A DNA stretch of 64,000 nucleotides from Candidatus Gastranaerophilales bacterium (GCA_944325595.1 CALVAQ010000001.1:1-64000), one strand, 5' to 3'. Positions 25,322 to 34,272 are shown, counted from the stretch's first letter. Notes: a model not told the origin generated them from the sequence alone. Numbers and translations: made by a program.

Positions 25322-25561
25322 ATGGCAGTTGGACCAAGAGATTACATCGATCAGTTGTTAGTTAAAAAATACGCAGATGAAAAGGTAGACAATCCTGATA
25401 TTACATCAGCAGTAGCGCCTGAAAAGATTTTGACAGCAATGGGTGATTTTTCTGATATGAGAAAAAATATGATGCTTTTGAGCAACAAACTCACAAGTTT
25501 CTGCGCAACATTGAATGCAAAATCTGCTCAATACAGATGCTCAAGATTTGCTACAGCGTAG
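25322..25561 (+). CDS. small uncharacterised protein
   Basis: A 79-residue soluble protein of no family I recognise. The first part (PRDYIDQLLVKKYADEK) and the second (a helical stretch, about residues 32-58) are followed by a Cys-, Ser- and Arg-containing end. The start has a strong ribosome site (AGGGAGAAAAAGATTATG). It precedes maf by 68 bases. A tandem AAGGGATT pair just upstream is of unknown meaning. Confidence 0.6.
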   Translation: MAVGPRDYIDQLLVKKYADEKVDNPDITSAVAPEKILTAMGDFSDMRKNMMLLSNKLTSFCATLNAKSAQYRCSRFATA

Positions 25562-25629
25562 TTTGTCTTTTACGGGACAACTGTGTCCAAAACGACAAAA
25601 ACCCGCAGATTTTATGCTAAAATCGGGTT

Positions 25630-26268
25630 ATGAACAAAGATTTTTCCAACAAAAGAATAATCCTTGCCTCACAATCACCGAGGCGTCACTCTCTTATTAA
25701 AAAACTGAATGTTGATTTTGAAACAGCACTTCCGACATTTGATGAAAAACTGGAATCAGACAACTATTCAGACCGGATAATCCAATCCCTCTCTCTTAAA
25801 AAAGCTTTGTCCGTCCTGGATAACCCAAAGGACGGGGCGGACAAAAAATCCCTTAAAAACAGTCTCGTTGTTAGTGCCGATACCGTTGTAGTGTTGGAAA
25901 ACAAAATACTGGGAAAACCAAAAAATTCCGCCCATGCAATACAAATGCTCCATTCTTTAAGCGGAAAAACTCATTTTGTTGTAACCGCCGTATCCGTTGT
26001 TGACTCGGATACAAAAAAAGTTTTTTCAAAACTTGTAAAAACATACGTCACTTTCAACAAACTGTCTGATAAACTCATAGAAGACTATGTCTCTCAGAAA
26101 AAACCTCTGGACAAAGCCGGTGCATACGGCATACAGGAAATGGGGTCCGAATTTATAAAAGATGTTGACGGTGATTTGGAAAACGTAATAGGTCTGCCCA
26201 CAAAAGCGCTCAAAGAATTGCTTTTGCAGGCAGGTTACAGCTTTAGCAGCAGTATTTCCCAATACTAA
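25630..26268 (+). CDS. maf: Maf-family nucleoside triphosphate pyrophosphatase
   Basis: A 212-residue cytoplasmic pyrophosphatase. The family signature is ASQSPRR (residues 13-19), then FDEKL, ADTVVVLENKILGKPKN and the GAYGIQEMGSEFIKDVDGD block. Maf proteins hydrolyse non-canonical or modified nucleotides, and overexpression affects septum formation. All residues typical of the active family seem present. It ends in a 4-base convergent overlap with the zincin-like gene, so no terminator can lie between them. Confidence 0.9.
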   Translation: MNKDFSNKRIILASQSPRRHSLIKKLNVDFETALPTFDEKLESDNYSDRIIQSLSLKKALSVLDNPKDGADKKSLKNSLVVSADTVVVLENKILGKPKNSAHAIQMLHSLSGKTHFVVTAVSVVDSDTKKVFSKLVKTYVTFNKLSDKLIEDYVSQKKPLDKAGAYGIQEMGSEFIKDVDGDLENVIGLPTKALKELLLQAGYSFSSSISQY

Positions 26269-27068
26269 AGATTCTCATCTTCAAATCCCGGTGAACGTGA
26301 GGGCAGATTTGCATATCCGGGATTGGAATATACGGTTTTTTTGATAAATTTGTTTGTATAGTTTCCTTTTATAAAAAGCTTTTTCAACGTATTTTCTCTT
26401 ACAACGAGAGGGTGCATGCTGTCATTGTATTTCGGGTCTTTTTCAGACAGTTGTGTCCATACGGCTGCCTCCATGGTCCAGGCATATGTTTCTTCGTTCA
26501 ACGAATTAAACTCGTCCTGGTGCAAAGCCTCGTGAGCCAGCACTGCTGCCAGAGCCGGCGCAGGTGCATCCTGATGTTTTTTGTTTATGTATATATACAA
26601 TTTTTCTTTTTTCTTCCAGCCGAGTGCATCAAAGTTTGCATATGCCTGACCGAATTTGCTCAAATCTTCAAAATTTACACTAATAGGCTCTTCTGACAGA
26701 TTGTTTCCCAAAATTGCATTTCTTGAAAAATCGGCAAGTCCGCCTTTCATTAACTCAAGAGCTTCTATGAGTCGTTCTTCTTTTGTAACTTTTTTGTAAG
26801 TCTTTTTTAAAGAATCCATACGCTCTTTTTGCTCTTTTGATATCGGATTACCGTTTTTGTCCGTATAAAGTTCAACTTTTTTCTTTTTTTTAGGCTGCTC
26901 TTTTGTTTGTGTCGGAGCTGCAGCGCCGTTGATTTTTTGGATTGCAGAATCCGGAAGAATCATCGGTTTTAGTTTTTGCTGCGGTGCTGCAGCAAAAGAA
27001 CCCGTCTGAAATACACAAAAAACAAAGAACGCCGCCAATATTTTTTTTAGAGTTTTAAATTTTTTCAA
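26265..27068 (-). CDS. exported zincin-like protein
   Basis: A protein of about 267 residues with a signal peptide (MKKFKTLKKILAAFFVFCVF...SFA), a Lys-rich linker and a C-terminal domain carrying HEALH (His179, Glu180, His183) ten residues before an acidic pair in SLNEETYAW. This arrangement is that of a gluzincin metallopeptidase. The start is ambiguous: TTG at 27068 with a GGTGGGA site is preferred to TTG at 27089. The family is not one I can name. An envelope protease or peptidoglycan-linked role is possible. A catalytic role is suggested only by the motif. Confidence 0.6.
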   Translation of the reverse strand: MKKFKTLKKILAAFFVFCVFQTGSFAAAPQQKLKPMILPDSAIQKINGAAAPTQTKEQPKKKKKVELYTDKNGNPISKEQKERMDSLKKTYKKVTKEERLIEALELMKGGLADFSRNAILGNNLSEEPISVNFEDLSKFGQAYANFDALGWKKKEKLYIYINKKHQDAPAPALAAVLAHEALHQDEFNSLNEETYAWTMEAAVWTQLSEKDPKYNDSMHPLVVRENTLKKLFIKGNYTNKFIKKTVYSNPGYANLPSRSPGFEDENL

Positions 27069-27177
27069 TGTAAATCCCACCCGTCTCAACTATTCTAGAA
27101 AACATTATTAAGGATTATTTTTATAATATCAAATTTTCACAATTTCATGAAAAGATTTGTAAAGTAAAATCATAAAA

Positions 27178-27942
27178 TCAAATTTTCAAAAGCCTCTGAG
27201 CGTTTTCTGTAGTAGCTTTTGCCACTTCTTCAAAACTAATATTTCTCAGATTTGCAATTTCTTGAGCCACAAATTTTACGTATGCCGGCTGATTTTCCTT
27301 GCCTCTATAAGGAACAGGTGTCATATAAGGTGCATCTGTTTCCAGCAGCAATCTGTCTAACGGTACTGTTTTTGCAACTTCTTTCGCTTTTTTTGCGTTT
27401 TTAAATGTCGTAACTCCGCCTAGTGCAATGTAAAATCCTTCTTTTACGCACTCTGCAGCAAATTCGGGACTGCCCGAAAAACAATGCATAACAACACCTA
27501 TCTCAGCAGCATTTGTTTTTTTGAGGATTTCAAAAGTATCCTGATGAGCCTCTCTGTCATGGACAAGCACCGGTTTTTTTGCTTCTTTTGCTATCAGGAT
27601 TTGTTTTTCAAAAATCTCTTTTTGTTTTTCCGTTTGCGATTTGTCCCAGTAATAATCAAGCCCTATCTCGCCTACGGCAATAATCTTTTCGTGTTTTAAA
27701 TACTCTTTGAGCAGTTTTTCGGAGTTTTCATCAAAATAATTAACTTCCTCAGGGTGTATTCCTACTGCACCATATATGTTTTCATATTTTTCGCAAAGTG
27801 ACAAAATTCTCTCAAATCCGGACGGTTCAACACCCGGTATAACAATTTTTTTGACACCGTATTCAAAAGCGGTTTTGAGCACTTCTTCAAAACGTTCTTT
27901 GTAATTGTCCATATCAATATGTGAATGGGTATCAATCAGCAT
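27178..27942 (-). CDS. TatD-family metal-dependent hydrolase
   Basis: A TIM-barrel DNase/hydrolase of about 254 residues. All family metal ligands are visible: DTHSHID, GEIGLDYYW, VLVHDREA, MHCFSGS and LETDAPYM. TatD proteins are 3'-5' exonucleases involved in DNA repair or nucleic-acid turnover. The ATG at 27942 starts just beyond the stop of the upstream GT-D gene, and an earlier TTG at 27951 is less likely. Very probably the last gene of the pheT-HEAT-GT-D-tatD run on the minus strand. Confidence 0.9.
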   Translation of the reverse strand: MLIDTHSHIDMDNYKERFEEVLKTAFEYGVKKIVIPGVEPSGFERILSLCEKYENIYGAVGIHPEEVNYFDENSEKLLKEYLKHEKIIAVGEIGLDYYWDKSQTEKQKEIFEKQILIAKEAKKPVLVHDREAHQDTFEILKKTNAAEIGVVMHCFSGSPEFAAECVKEGFYIALGGVTTFKNAKKAKEVAKTVPLDRLLLETDAPYMTPVPYRGKENQPAYVKFVAQEIANLRNISFEEVAKATTENAQRLLKI

Positions 27943-27943
27943 A

Positions 27944-28843
27944 TTATACAAAATCCCTATATCTTTTGTTCATGATAATTCTTGAATAAAAATCTCCCAT
28001 ATCCAGTGCCTGATATCCCATTTTTGCCAAATCATAACTCAAAACCGTTGCACACGAACCCAGTTCAAGATATATGAGCCAATCTTTATCATAATTTTGT
28101 GTAATTTGATTTAATATACGGTCATATTCTGTAAAAGCCCATTGAGAAGGGGCATAAACATATTCTGTTTTTTGTGCATTCAAAAAGAATTTTTCATCTT
28201 TTAAAATATTAGAATTTTTTGAAATGACAAACAAAATTTTTTTGTTTTGCCATATAGATTTTATTTTTTCCAGTTTTTTTCTTTTTAACGACCCGTCATC
28301 ATTTTCATTGAAATAAAACAAAAAAGCATAAGCATCACCATAAAATGTTTTACTGTTAAAATGGAAAACTTTTTTGAATTTTTCTATTCCGATGGACTGC
28401 CAAAACCGTCCGAAATGATTTCTGAAAAACATTGGTACATTTTTATCAAAAACATTAAAATTATTCGTACATACAAGAACATTTTCATCTGAACCATGTT
28501 CTAAAATTTCTGTTAATCTTTGTTTTAACAAAGGAAACAGCGGTTTTTCATTTAATATGTTTTCAGTAAATTCCTCCCCGTCTCCCAATCTGGAAACAGA
28601 TTTTTTATTGAGAATAATTTCATCCAAAGTTTTTTCATAATCTAAAATGTTTTTGGGAAATAATGCCTGAATTTCCATGAGGTTGTCGATTTCCTCAAGC
28701 GTAAATTTTTTTGTACGTATTTCATATTCCCATCTGACATCTTTATCAAAAAAACTTAAAATGTATGTACGAATATTCCATGGCACACCAAATAATCGCA
28801 TAAATTCTTTAAAAATTTTTAAAATAAATTTTTTTATTTTCAA
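27944..28843 (-). CDS. GT-D fold glycosyltransferase (DUF1792-type)
   Basis: A 299-residue soluble enzyme. The motif SRLGDGEE (Gly87-Asp88-Gly89-Glu90) near the start of the domain and the C-terminal LELGSCATVLSYDLAKMGYQ followed by ALDMGDFYS are the signature of the GT-D glycosyltransferases first described on streptococcal serine-rich glycoproteins. The likely role is adding a sugar to a glycan or glycoprotein, with a nucleotide-sugar donor. Its stop is immediately next to the tatD start. There are no other glycan genes beside it, so the acceptor is unclear. Confidence 0.75.
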   Translation of the reverse strand: MKIKKFILKIFKEFMRLFGVPWNIRTYILSFFDKDVRWEYEIRTKKFTLEEIDNLMEIQALFPKNILDYEKTLDEIILNKKSVSRLGDGEEFTENILNEKPLFPLLKQRLTEILEHGSDENVLVCTNNFNVFDKNVPMFFRNHFGRFWQSIGIEKFKKVFHFNSKTFYGDAYAFLFYFNENDDGSLKRKKLEKIKSIWQNKKILFVISKNSNILKDEKFFLNAQKTEYVYAPSQWAFTEYDRILNQITQNYDKDWLIYLELGSCATVLSYDLAKMGYQALDMGDFYSRIIMNKRYRDFV

Positions 28844-28862
28844 AACGAATCCTCTTAATTTT

Positions 28863-30086
28863 TTAATTAAACAAACTTTCTATGATAGCTTTTTTGTTTT
28901 CATCTTTAATTTTTGAAAGAATTTCCGCTTTGTCTATTCCCACCAGCGCATCGAGCTGTTTGAGAGCAGCTGCAGCCTCGCATACAATTATTTCATTATC
29001 AGAATCCAAAAGTTTTTTGACTTCTTCTTCCGCATCTTTAATTTTGAATTCGCAAATCATTTGAAGAGCACTTGAAACTCTTAACGGAGCAGATTGAAGC
29101 TCCTGAACGGCAAGCCTTTTTTGTGCATTCCAGAAATATTCCTGCTGGCTTTTTAAGAGATTGTATATTTCCTGAACTTCCTGTTTTGTGCTTTTGTCTT
29201 CATCAAAAGTGTATTCCTCGTTGTTTGCAAGTGTATCAAACTTTGCAAGTGCTGACAGCAGAACAACCGCCGTTTGAGGATTTTTGTTTTTCTGGTTGTC
29301 TGAAATCAAAAAAGCGAGTATATCATACAGTTCAAAGTTAAAAACCTGATTTAAAGGCAAAATCTCGCCCAAACCTGACAAAATGTTTTCCAGACACATC
29401 AAAGCGGGTTCTTTTTTTGTTTGAACAAGTGTTAAAAGACTTTCGAGATAAGGTATTTCACCCGCAATATTTTCCGACATAGAGGATTTTTCCATTGCCT
29501 TGAACAAAGCATCCACCGCATCTTTGTTTTCATACGCAACCAGAAATTTTACGGCTTTCAAAACGGTAAAATCATCATCGCTGTCCAACAGTTCTACAGC
29601 TTTGTTGTATGCAGAATCAATCTGCATTGAGCCGAGAGCTTTGGCGGCATTGAAGGCAAGAGCTTCATTATCATTGTTCAGGGCATAATCCGTGAGCAAA
29701 TCAGCACTGATTGTGTCCGGAATATACGAAAAATACTTTGCGCTGTATGTTTTTTCGCTTTCCGTTCCGTTTTCAAGAAGCTCGAGCATTTCATCTGTCA
29801 AATCTTCATTTGCATAAGATGCAAATGCCCCGACAATGGTATCTTCAAAATCCGGCGCATAGATTTTCAAAAAACCGAACAAATTGCGGAAGTTTTTTTC
29901 GTTAATAGCTTTTTGAAGCCGTTTGTTGACATTATTTTTGACAAAGTCAAACAAAAATTCACTTTTGTCTGCAAGAATTTGAAAAGCTTCCGTATTTTTG
30001 TTGTTTATCAAAGATTGTGCGGCAGCAAAAGCCTTTTGTTCGTCTTTTGCAGTCAAATCTTTTACAAGTAATTCATTGTCTGTCAT
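28863..30086 (-). CDS. HEAT-repeat protein
   Basis: A 407-residue alpha-solenoid made of two-helix repeats, visible as EKTYSAKYFSYIPD, ALAFNAAKALGSMQID, FTVLKAVKFLVAYE and NEIIVCEAAAALKQLDAL. There is no signal peptide, catalytic motif or metal site, so it is probably a scaffold or binding protein. It starts 3 bases after the pheT stop and is surely co-transcribed with it. No specific partner can be named. The same repeats are found in phycobilin lyases, but nothing here suggests that chemistry. Confidence 0.8.
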   Translation of the reverse strand: MTDNELLVKDLTAKDEQKAFAAAQSLINNKNTEAFQILADKSEFLFDFVKNNVNKRLQKAINEKNFRNLFGFLKIYAPDFEDTIVGAFASYANEDLTDEMLELLENGTESEKTYSAKYFSYIPDTISADLLTDYALNNDNEALAFNAAKALGSMQIDSAYNKAVELLDSDDDFTVLKAVKFLVAYENKDAVDALFKAMEKSSMSENIAGEIPYLESLLTLVQTKKEPALMCLENILSGLGEILPLNQVFNFELYDILAFLISDNQKNKNPQTAVVLLSALAKFDTLANNEEYTFDEDKSTKQEVQEIYNLLKSQQEYFWNAQKRLAVQELQSAPLRVSSALQMICEFKIKDAEEEVKKLLDSDNEIIVCEAAAALKQLDALVGIDKAEILSKIKDENKKAIIESLFN

Positions 30087-30089
30087 AAA

Positions 30090-32555
30090 TTATTCTCTAA
30101 AACTTAGTTCAGTAACTGATTTTTTCAGGTTGTTTCTGATTGAATTCATTTGTTCTTCAACAGCTTCATCAGTGAGTGTTGCCTGCTCATCCTGAAATTT
30201 TATTCTGAATGCCATACTTTTGAAGCCGTCTTGGATATGTTCTCCCTGATATACGTCGAAAAGCTCTTCACCGTTGAATAAATTGCTTTTTACCGATTTT
30301 TTGATTATTTTTGCAATTTCATCGTGAGAAACACTCTCCGGAACTACAAAAGCAAGGTCTCTTTGAACTTCAGGGAACTGTGCAAGTTTTTTGTAACGTA
30401 TTGCGGAAGAGTGAACAACTTTCAAAAGTTCTTCAAGATTAACTTCAAAAAGATATACATTTTGCTGGAATTTTTCTTTGTCTTTCAGTATAGGATGAAG
30501 TTCACCGAAAAAGCCTACTTCAAGCGGTTGTTTCCCGAGCATTACCAGTTTTGCACTTTTTCCGGGATGCAAAAATTCTTTGCTGTCCTGAGCAGTAAAC
30601 GGACGGAACTGTACTCTGTTTTCAAGTCCCAAAATCTCAAGAACCTCCTGCATCATCCCTTTTGCACTAAAGAAATCAAGAGCGGGTTTTTTAATCCATT
30701 TGTCATTGCTGATATCACCTGTCATTACACCGGCAAGCATTCTGTATTCAGCAACGCCTGTATTAGTTTCCTCAGCAGGTTTTTCAACAAAATATGTTCT
30801 GCCGACTTCAAACAATCGAAGGTTTTTCTGTCCGTTTGCAAAATTTAATTTTACAATATTCAACATGCTGGGAACCATTGATTGGCGGAGCATTGTGTGT
30901 TCTTCACTCTGAGGATTGCAGACTTTGACTGCTTTTTCATCATTGTATGAAACACTGAATTCTTTGTATAAAGGTTTTCCGACAAGTGAAGAAGAAACTG
31001 TCTCACAAAAGCCCGAACCCAAAAAGAGATTGTGAATTTTTTTCAAAATTCTTGATTCTTCGGTAATCTCAGGCGATTGAGTGTTTTTGGGCAGAGTCGG
31101 TGCAATCTTGTCATAGCCGTAAATTCTTGAAACTTCTTCAATAAGGTCAATTTCTCTGTATACATCAACGGCTCTGAATGAGGGAACTTTGAATTTAGCG
31201 GCAATTTCATTTTTGCCCAGAAGCTCAAATCCCAGATTTTGAAGAATTTCAACACATTTTTCAGCAGGAATTTCATAACCGAGAATACGTTTTACCTGAG
31301 CAAATCTCAGTGTAATGTCTATTTCCGGCAGTTTATTTTCACCTGTTTCAACAATACCGCCGACTTTTGCCTCTGCCAAATCAACCATAAGCTGCATAGC
31401 ACGAAGCAAAGCAGGTTTTACCATTTCTATATCAACGCCTCTTTCAAATCTGGCGCTTGCCTCGCTTCTGTAACCGATGCTCCTTGCGGATTTTCTGTTT
31501 TGTGCGGGCGTGAAATATGCGGCTTCAAGTGCAATATTTTTTGTGCTGTCATCAACTTCACTGTTTGCCGAGCCGAATACGCCGCCTACACAAACAGACT
31601 GTTCTTTTGTTGCAATCAAAACTGTATCACTGTTTGTTTTTCTTTCAATTTCATCAAGAGTAACAATTGTTTCACCTTCAAAGGCACGTCTGACACAGAG
31701 ATATCCTTTCAATTTGTCTTTGTCAAATGCATGCAAAGGACATCCGTATTCCAGCAGGACATAGTTTGTTATGTCAACAACATTGTTGATTGCTCGAATA
31801 CCGCAGGCTTCGAGTCTTCTTTGCATCCAATCGGGCGACGGTTTTATTTTTACGTCATTTAAAAGTCCGACACTATAGTATTTGCAGCCTTCTTTGTCAA
31901 GGATTTCGACTTCGAAATCTTTTGTTGAAGTATCTTGAGTAGCCTGCAAAGGAGAGAAGTTCAGTTTTTTGTTGAAAATAGCCGACAACTCTCTTGCTAT
32001 ACCAATCACAGACATTTCATCCCCTCTGTTTGCTGTCGGGGCAACATCAAAAACAATGTCCTCTTTGATATCAAGAACTTTTTCAAGCTGTTCACCAAGT
32101 TTTAAATCGGAATAAAGCCTGTTCAGGATAAGAATGCCGTCTTCTTCCTGCATGTTTTCAAGACCGAGTTCGTCTTGAGAACAAAGCATACCCTGAGATT
32201 CAACCCCTCTGATTTTTGCGGGTGTTAGTTCAAACTGCTCGCCGGTTTTTCTGTCCAAAACTTTTGAACCTACGGAAGCATAAGGAATAATCTGACCGGT
32301 TTCAATATTTTGTGCTCCGCAGACAACTGTTTTTGTTTCATTTCCGAGGTCTACCGTAACAAGATGGAGTTTGTCGGCATTCGGGTGCTGCTCTATCAAT
32401 TGAATTTTTGCAACTCTTATATTTGAAAATTTCGGACCGGTTTTTTCGATATCTTCTACTTCCAACCCGCTCATTGTGAGCTCATGGGCAATTTGCTCCG
32501 GTGTAACATCTGACAAATCAATATATTCATTAAGCCATTCCAATGAAATTTTCAT
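30090..32555 (-). CDS. pheT: phenylalanyl-tRNA synthetase beta subunit
   Basis: An 821-residue beta subunit. It has the N-terminal EMAP-like tRNA-binding domain (about 40-150), the B3/B4 editing domain, B5, the class II-like fold with LFEVGRTYF and LHPGKSAKL, and the C-terminal FDX-ACB domain (RDLAFVVPES). It pairs with PheS to charge tRNA-Phe and edits mis-charged tyrosine. pheS is not adjacent, unlike the usual pheST order. The HEAT-repeat gene follows within 3 bases. The upstream 300 bp holds a possible small RNA on the opposite strand. Confidence 0.95.
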   Translation of the reverse strand: MKISLEWLNEYIDLSDVTPEQIAHELTMSGLEVEDIEKTGPKFSNIRVAKIQLIEQHPNADKLHLVTVDLGNETKTVVCGAQNIETGQIIPYASVGSKVLDRKTGEQFELTPAKIRGVESQGMLCSQDELGLENMQEEDGILILNRLYSDLKLGEQLEKVLDIKEDIVFDVAPTANRGDEMSVIGIARELSAIFNKKLNFSPLQATQDTSTKDFEVEILDKEGCKYYSVGLLNDVKIKPSPDWMQRRLEACGIRAINNVVDITNYVLLEYGCPLHAFDKDKLKGYLCVRRAFEGETIVTLDEIERKTNSDTVLIATKEQSVCVGGVFGSANSEVDDSTKNIALEAAYFTPAQNRKSARSIGYRSEASARFERGVDIEMVKPALLRAMQLMVDLAEAKVGGIVETGENKLPEIDITLRFAQVKRILGYEIPAEKCVEILQNLGFELLGKNEIAAKFKVPSFRAVDVYREIDLIEEVSRIYGYDKIAPTLPKNTQSPEITEESRILKKIHNLFLGSGFCETVSSSLVGKPLYKEFSVSYNDEKAVKVCNPQSEEHTMLRQSMVPSMLNIVKLNFANGQKNLRLFEVGRTYFVEKPAEETNTGVAEYRMLAGVMTGDISNDKWIKKPALDFFSAKGMMQEVLEILGLENRVQFRPFTAQDSKEFLHPGKSAKLVMLGKQPLEVGFFGELHPILKDKEKFQQNVYLFEVNLEELLKVVHSSAIRYKKLAQFPEVQRDLAFVVPESVSHDEIAKIIKKSVKSNLFNGEELFDVYQGEHIQDGFKSMAFRIKFQDEQATLTDEAVEEQMNSIRNNLKKSVTELSFRE

Positions 32556-32654
32556 AGTTGCATTATCCTTTTCTTTTCCTTTAATACATAAATTTTATAA
32601 TAAAGTGCGGTTAAATAAAAGCGCCAAAATATATTTGTGTGTCTAATTCGGTGT

Positions 32655-32660
32655 TATAAT
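32655..32660 (+). promoter_or_regulatory. extended -10 promoter for a candidate small RNA
   Basis: TGTTATAAT (TATAAT at 32655-32660 with an upstream TG) forms an extended -10 element. The -35 region has no good match at the standard distance. It lies between pheT and rpsO, both of which read away from it on the minus strand. Confidence 0.4.
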
Positions 32661-32666
32661 TGCCGG

Positions 32667-32785
32667 CAATAGCAGAGCAGAAAACAAAAAAGCAAAATAA
32701 GTCAAAGGTGAGCGATGTTGTCCAAACCCGCCATTGTTAGGTCGGAAGGCTCAAGGCGAAAACTGTGACAGCGAATTGGTTTTTA
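32667..32785 (+). ncRNA. candidate structured small RNA, partly SRP-RNA-like
   Basis: Downstream of the extended -10 box is about 119 bases without a coding frame. It can fold into stacked stems: GTTGTC with GACAGC, inside it CGCC with GGCG, then TTG with CAA, closed by a GGAA tetraloop in TTAGGTCGGAAGG. The order GCCA...TTAGGTC-GGAA-GG...CAAGGC resembles helix 8 of bacterial SRP RNA (4.5S), but the conserved 3' strand AAGCAGCC is absent. A T-run starts near 32780. It may be a divergent SRP RNA, an unrelated small RNA, or a chance fold. Confidence 0.3.
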
Positions 32786-32798
32786 TTTAATACAAAAT

Positions 32799-32829
32799 AA
32801 AAGACTTCCCCAAAATCGGGAAGTCTTTT
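32799..32829 (-). terminator. bidirectional terminator downstream of rpsO
   Basis: A 12-bp stem (AAAAGACTTCCC with GGGAAGTCTTTT) and a 7-base loop, with T-rich sequence on the rpsO side and Ts on the other. It can stop rpsO transcripts and also those of the candidate small RNA reading toward it. Confidence 0.85.
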
Positions 32830-32854
32830 AAATTTGTTTGATTTAAAACAAGTT

Positions 32855-33130
32855 TTATCCTCTGATACCGAGTTTTTTGATTAAATCTCTGTATTTTTGA
32901 AGGTCTTGTTTTTTCAAATAAGCAAGAAGTCTTTTTCTTTGACCAACCATCATCAAAAGACCTCTTCTGCCCTGAAAGTCTTTTTTGTTAGATTTGAGGT
33001 GTTCTGTAAGTTCAGAAATTTTTTGTGTCAAAAGTGCAACCTGAACTTCTACGGAACCTGAATCTTTGGCATCTTTACCAAATTTTTTGATGATTGCTTT
33101 TTTTTCTTCTTGTTTCAAATTTATTGCCAT
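32855..33130 (-). CDS. rpsO: 30S ribosomal protein S15
   Basis: A 91-residue ribosomal protein, close to the usual 89. It matches S15 from the early [16 protein letters not shown] through [18 protein letters not shown] to the C-terminal [10 protein letters not shown]15 binds 16S rRNA early in small-subunit assembly. The start has the site AGAAGGAAAAC. pnp, which often follows rpsO, is absent; instead a strong terminator lies directly downstream. Confidence 0.97.
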   Translation of the reverse strand: MAINLKQEEKKAIIKKFGKDAKDSGSVEVQVALLTQKISELTEHLKSNKKDFQGRRGLLMMVGQRKRLLAYLKKQDLQKYRDLIKKLGIRG

Positions 33131-33335
33131 TTTGTTTTCCTTCTTCTAATTTTAATAAGTTTAAGTTGGTGGCGTAAACTCAATAAAATTATCTATTGTT
33201 CCTAAATAATAACATTTCAAATCCGCCCGTCAAGCATGATAGAGAACAAAATGTAAAAAAGATTAATCTTTTTACAAAAATTTTTCCAAATGATATTATT
33301 GTTAATTAGGAAAGAAGATTTAGTTGGGGAAGATT

Positions 33336-34046
33336 ATGGAAAACAACAAACCGGTCGTAAAACTGATTTCAAAACCGGAAAATATGCTCAGAACAATCTA
33401 TACGGCTTGCAGAACATGTTACAGTGCGGATTCACCGGTAAACATCTATGACAAAGCCGTTGATGAAGAAAAAATGCTCAAATTAATAGAAAGAGTTATT
33501 TCTTCCGGACACTATTCCACAATTGAACATATTCAGGTCTCTTTTGCTATTTCTAATGTCTCAAGAGCCTGTACACATCAGTTTGTAAGACACAGACATG
33601 TTTCTTTCTCACAAAAATCTCAAAGATATGTTAAAGAAAAAGGTCAATTTGACTATCTTGTTCCGCCGACAATCGAAAAAAATCCGGAGCTTTTGCAAAA
33701 ATACAATGATTTTATGTCAAAAGTTTCTGATTTTTATCTTGAAATGACAGAAGCAGGCATTCCGGCAGAAGATGCAAGATTTATTCTTCCGAATGCAACA
33801 TCAAGCTCAATGGTTGCATCAATGAACCTTAGAGAGCTAATACATCTTGCAAATATCAGACTCTGCACCCGTGCACAAACTGAAATCCGAATTATGACAA
33901 AAATGATGTGCGAAGAGCTTTTGAAAGAAGAACCTTGGCTGGCGCCTTATCTCGTACCCAAATGCGAACGACTCGGATACTGTGATGAAGACAAATGCTG
34001 CGGAAGAAAAATTAAAAAAGAAGACTTTCTTGCAAAATTGAAATAA
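33336..34046 (+). CDS. thyX: FAD-dependent thymidylate synthase
   Basis: A 236-residue flavin-dependent enzyme that converts dUMP to dTMP with methylene-tetrahydrofolate and NADPH. The diagnostic ThyX motif RHR-x7-S is present (Arg85-His-Arg87, Ser95 in VRHRHVSFSQKS), as is SSGHYSTIEH earlier and the substrate-binding part near RFILPNATSS. The ATG at 33336 has the site TTGGGGAAG; the upstream TTG is inside that site. A terminator follows. This implies that the organism does not depend on ThyA. folC, which supplies polyglutamylated folate, is nearby. Confidence 0.95.
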   Translation: MENNKPVVKLISKPENMLRTIYTACRTCYSADSPVNIYDKAVDEEKMLKLIERVISSGHYSTIEHIQVSFAISNVSRACTHQFVRHRHVSFSQKSQRYVKEKGQFDYLVPPTIEKNPELLQKYNDFMSKVSDFYLEMTEAGIPAEDARFILPNATSSSMVASMNLRELIHLANIRLCTRAQTEIRIMTKMMCEELLKEEPWLAPYLVPKCERLGYCDEDKCCGRKIKKEDFLAKLK

Positions 34047-34047
34047 C

Positions 34048-34079
34048 AAAAAACTTCCTCTTTTGAGGAAGTTTTTTTA
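34048..34079 (+). terminator. rho-independent terminator of thyX
   Basis: A 13-bp stem (AAAAAACTTCCTC with GAGGAAGTTTTTT) and a 4-base loop directly after the thyX stop. Being symmetric, it can also end the small minus-strand gene at 34093. Confidence 0.88.
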
Positions 34080-34092
34080 TGAAAAAAATTTA

Positions 34093-34272
34093 TTATTCAA
34101 AAAACAAAACATCATGCCCCGGTATTCTGTCCATCTTTGGCAGTTCTTTTATCGGTGCAGTGAGTCTTGCATCAATACTTTTTCTGAATTTTGAAAGATT
34201 TTCTGCAGGAGTTTCGGTATTTTGTACAGAAACAATTTTTCTGAAACTGTTTCTATTGCCAATGTTATTCAT
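34093..34272 (-). CDS. small uncharacterised protein
   Basis: A 59-residue hydrophilic protein with no match I recognise (start MNNIGNRNSFRKIV, end KMDRIPGHDVLFFE). The start at 34272 has the ribosome site AAAAGAGGT. The alternative upstream start adds a hydrophobic stretch but no ribosome site. The opposite strand has an 89-residue frame over the same bases, which has no ribosome site and starts inside the thyX terminator. This gene is the better of the two, but its reality is uncertain. Confidence 0.45.
   Translation of the reverse strand: MNNIGNRNSFRKIVSVQNTETPAENLSKFRKSIDARLTAPIKELPKMDRIPGHDVLFFE

Noticed and set aside
32667-32785. Firm call of SRP RNA (ffs)
   Set aside because: The conserved 3' strand of helix 8 is missing, so it is listed only as a low-confidence candidate.
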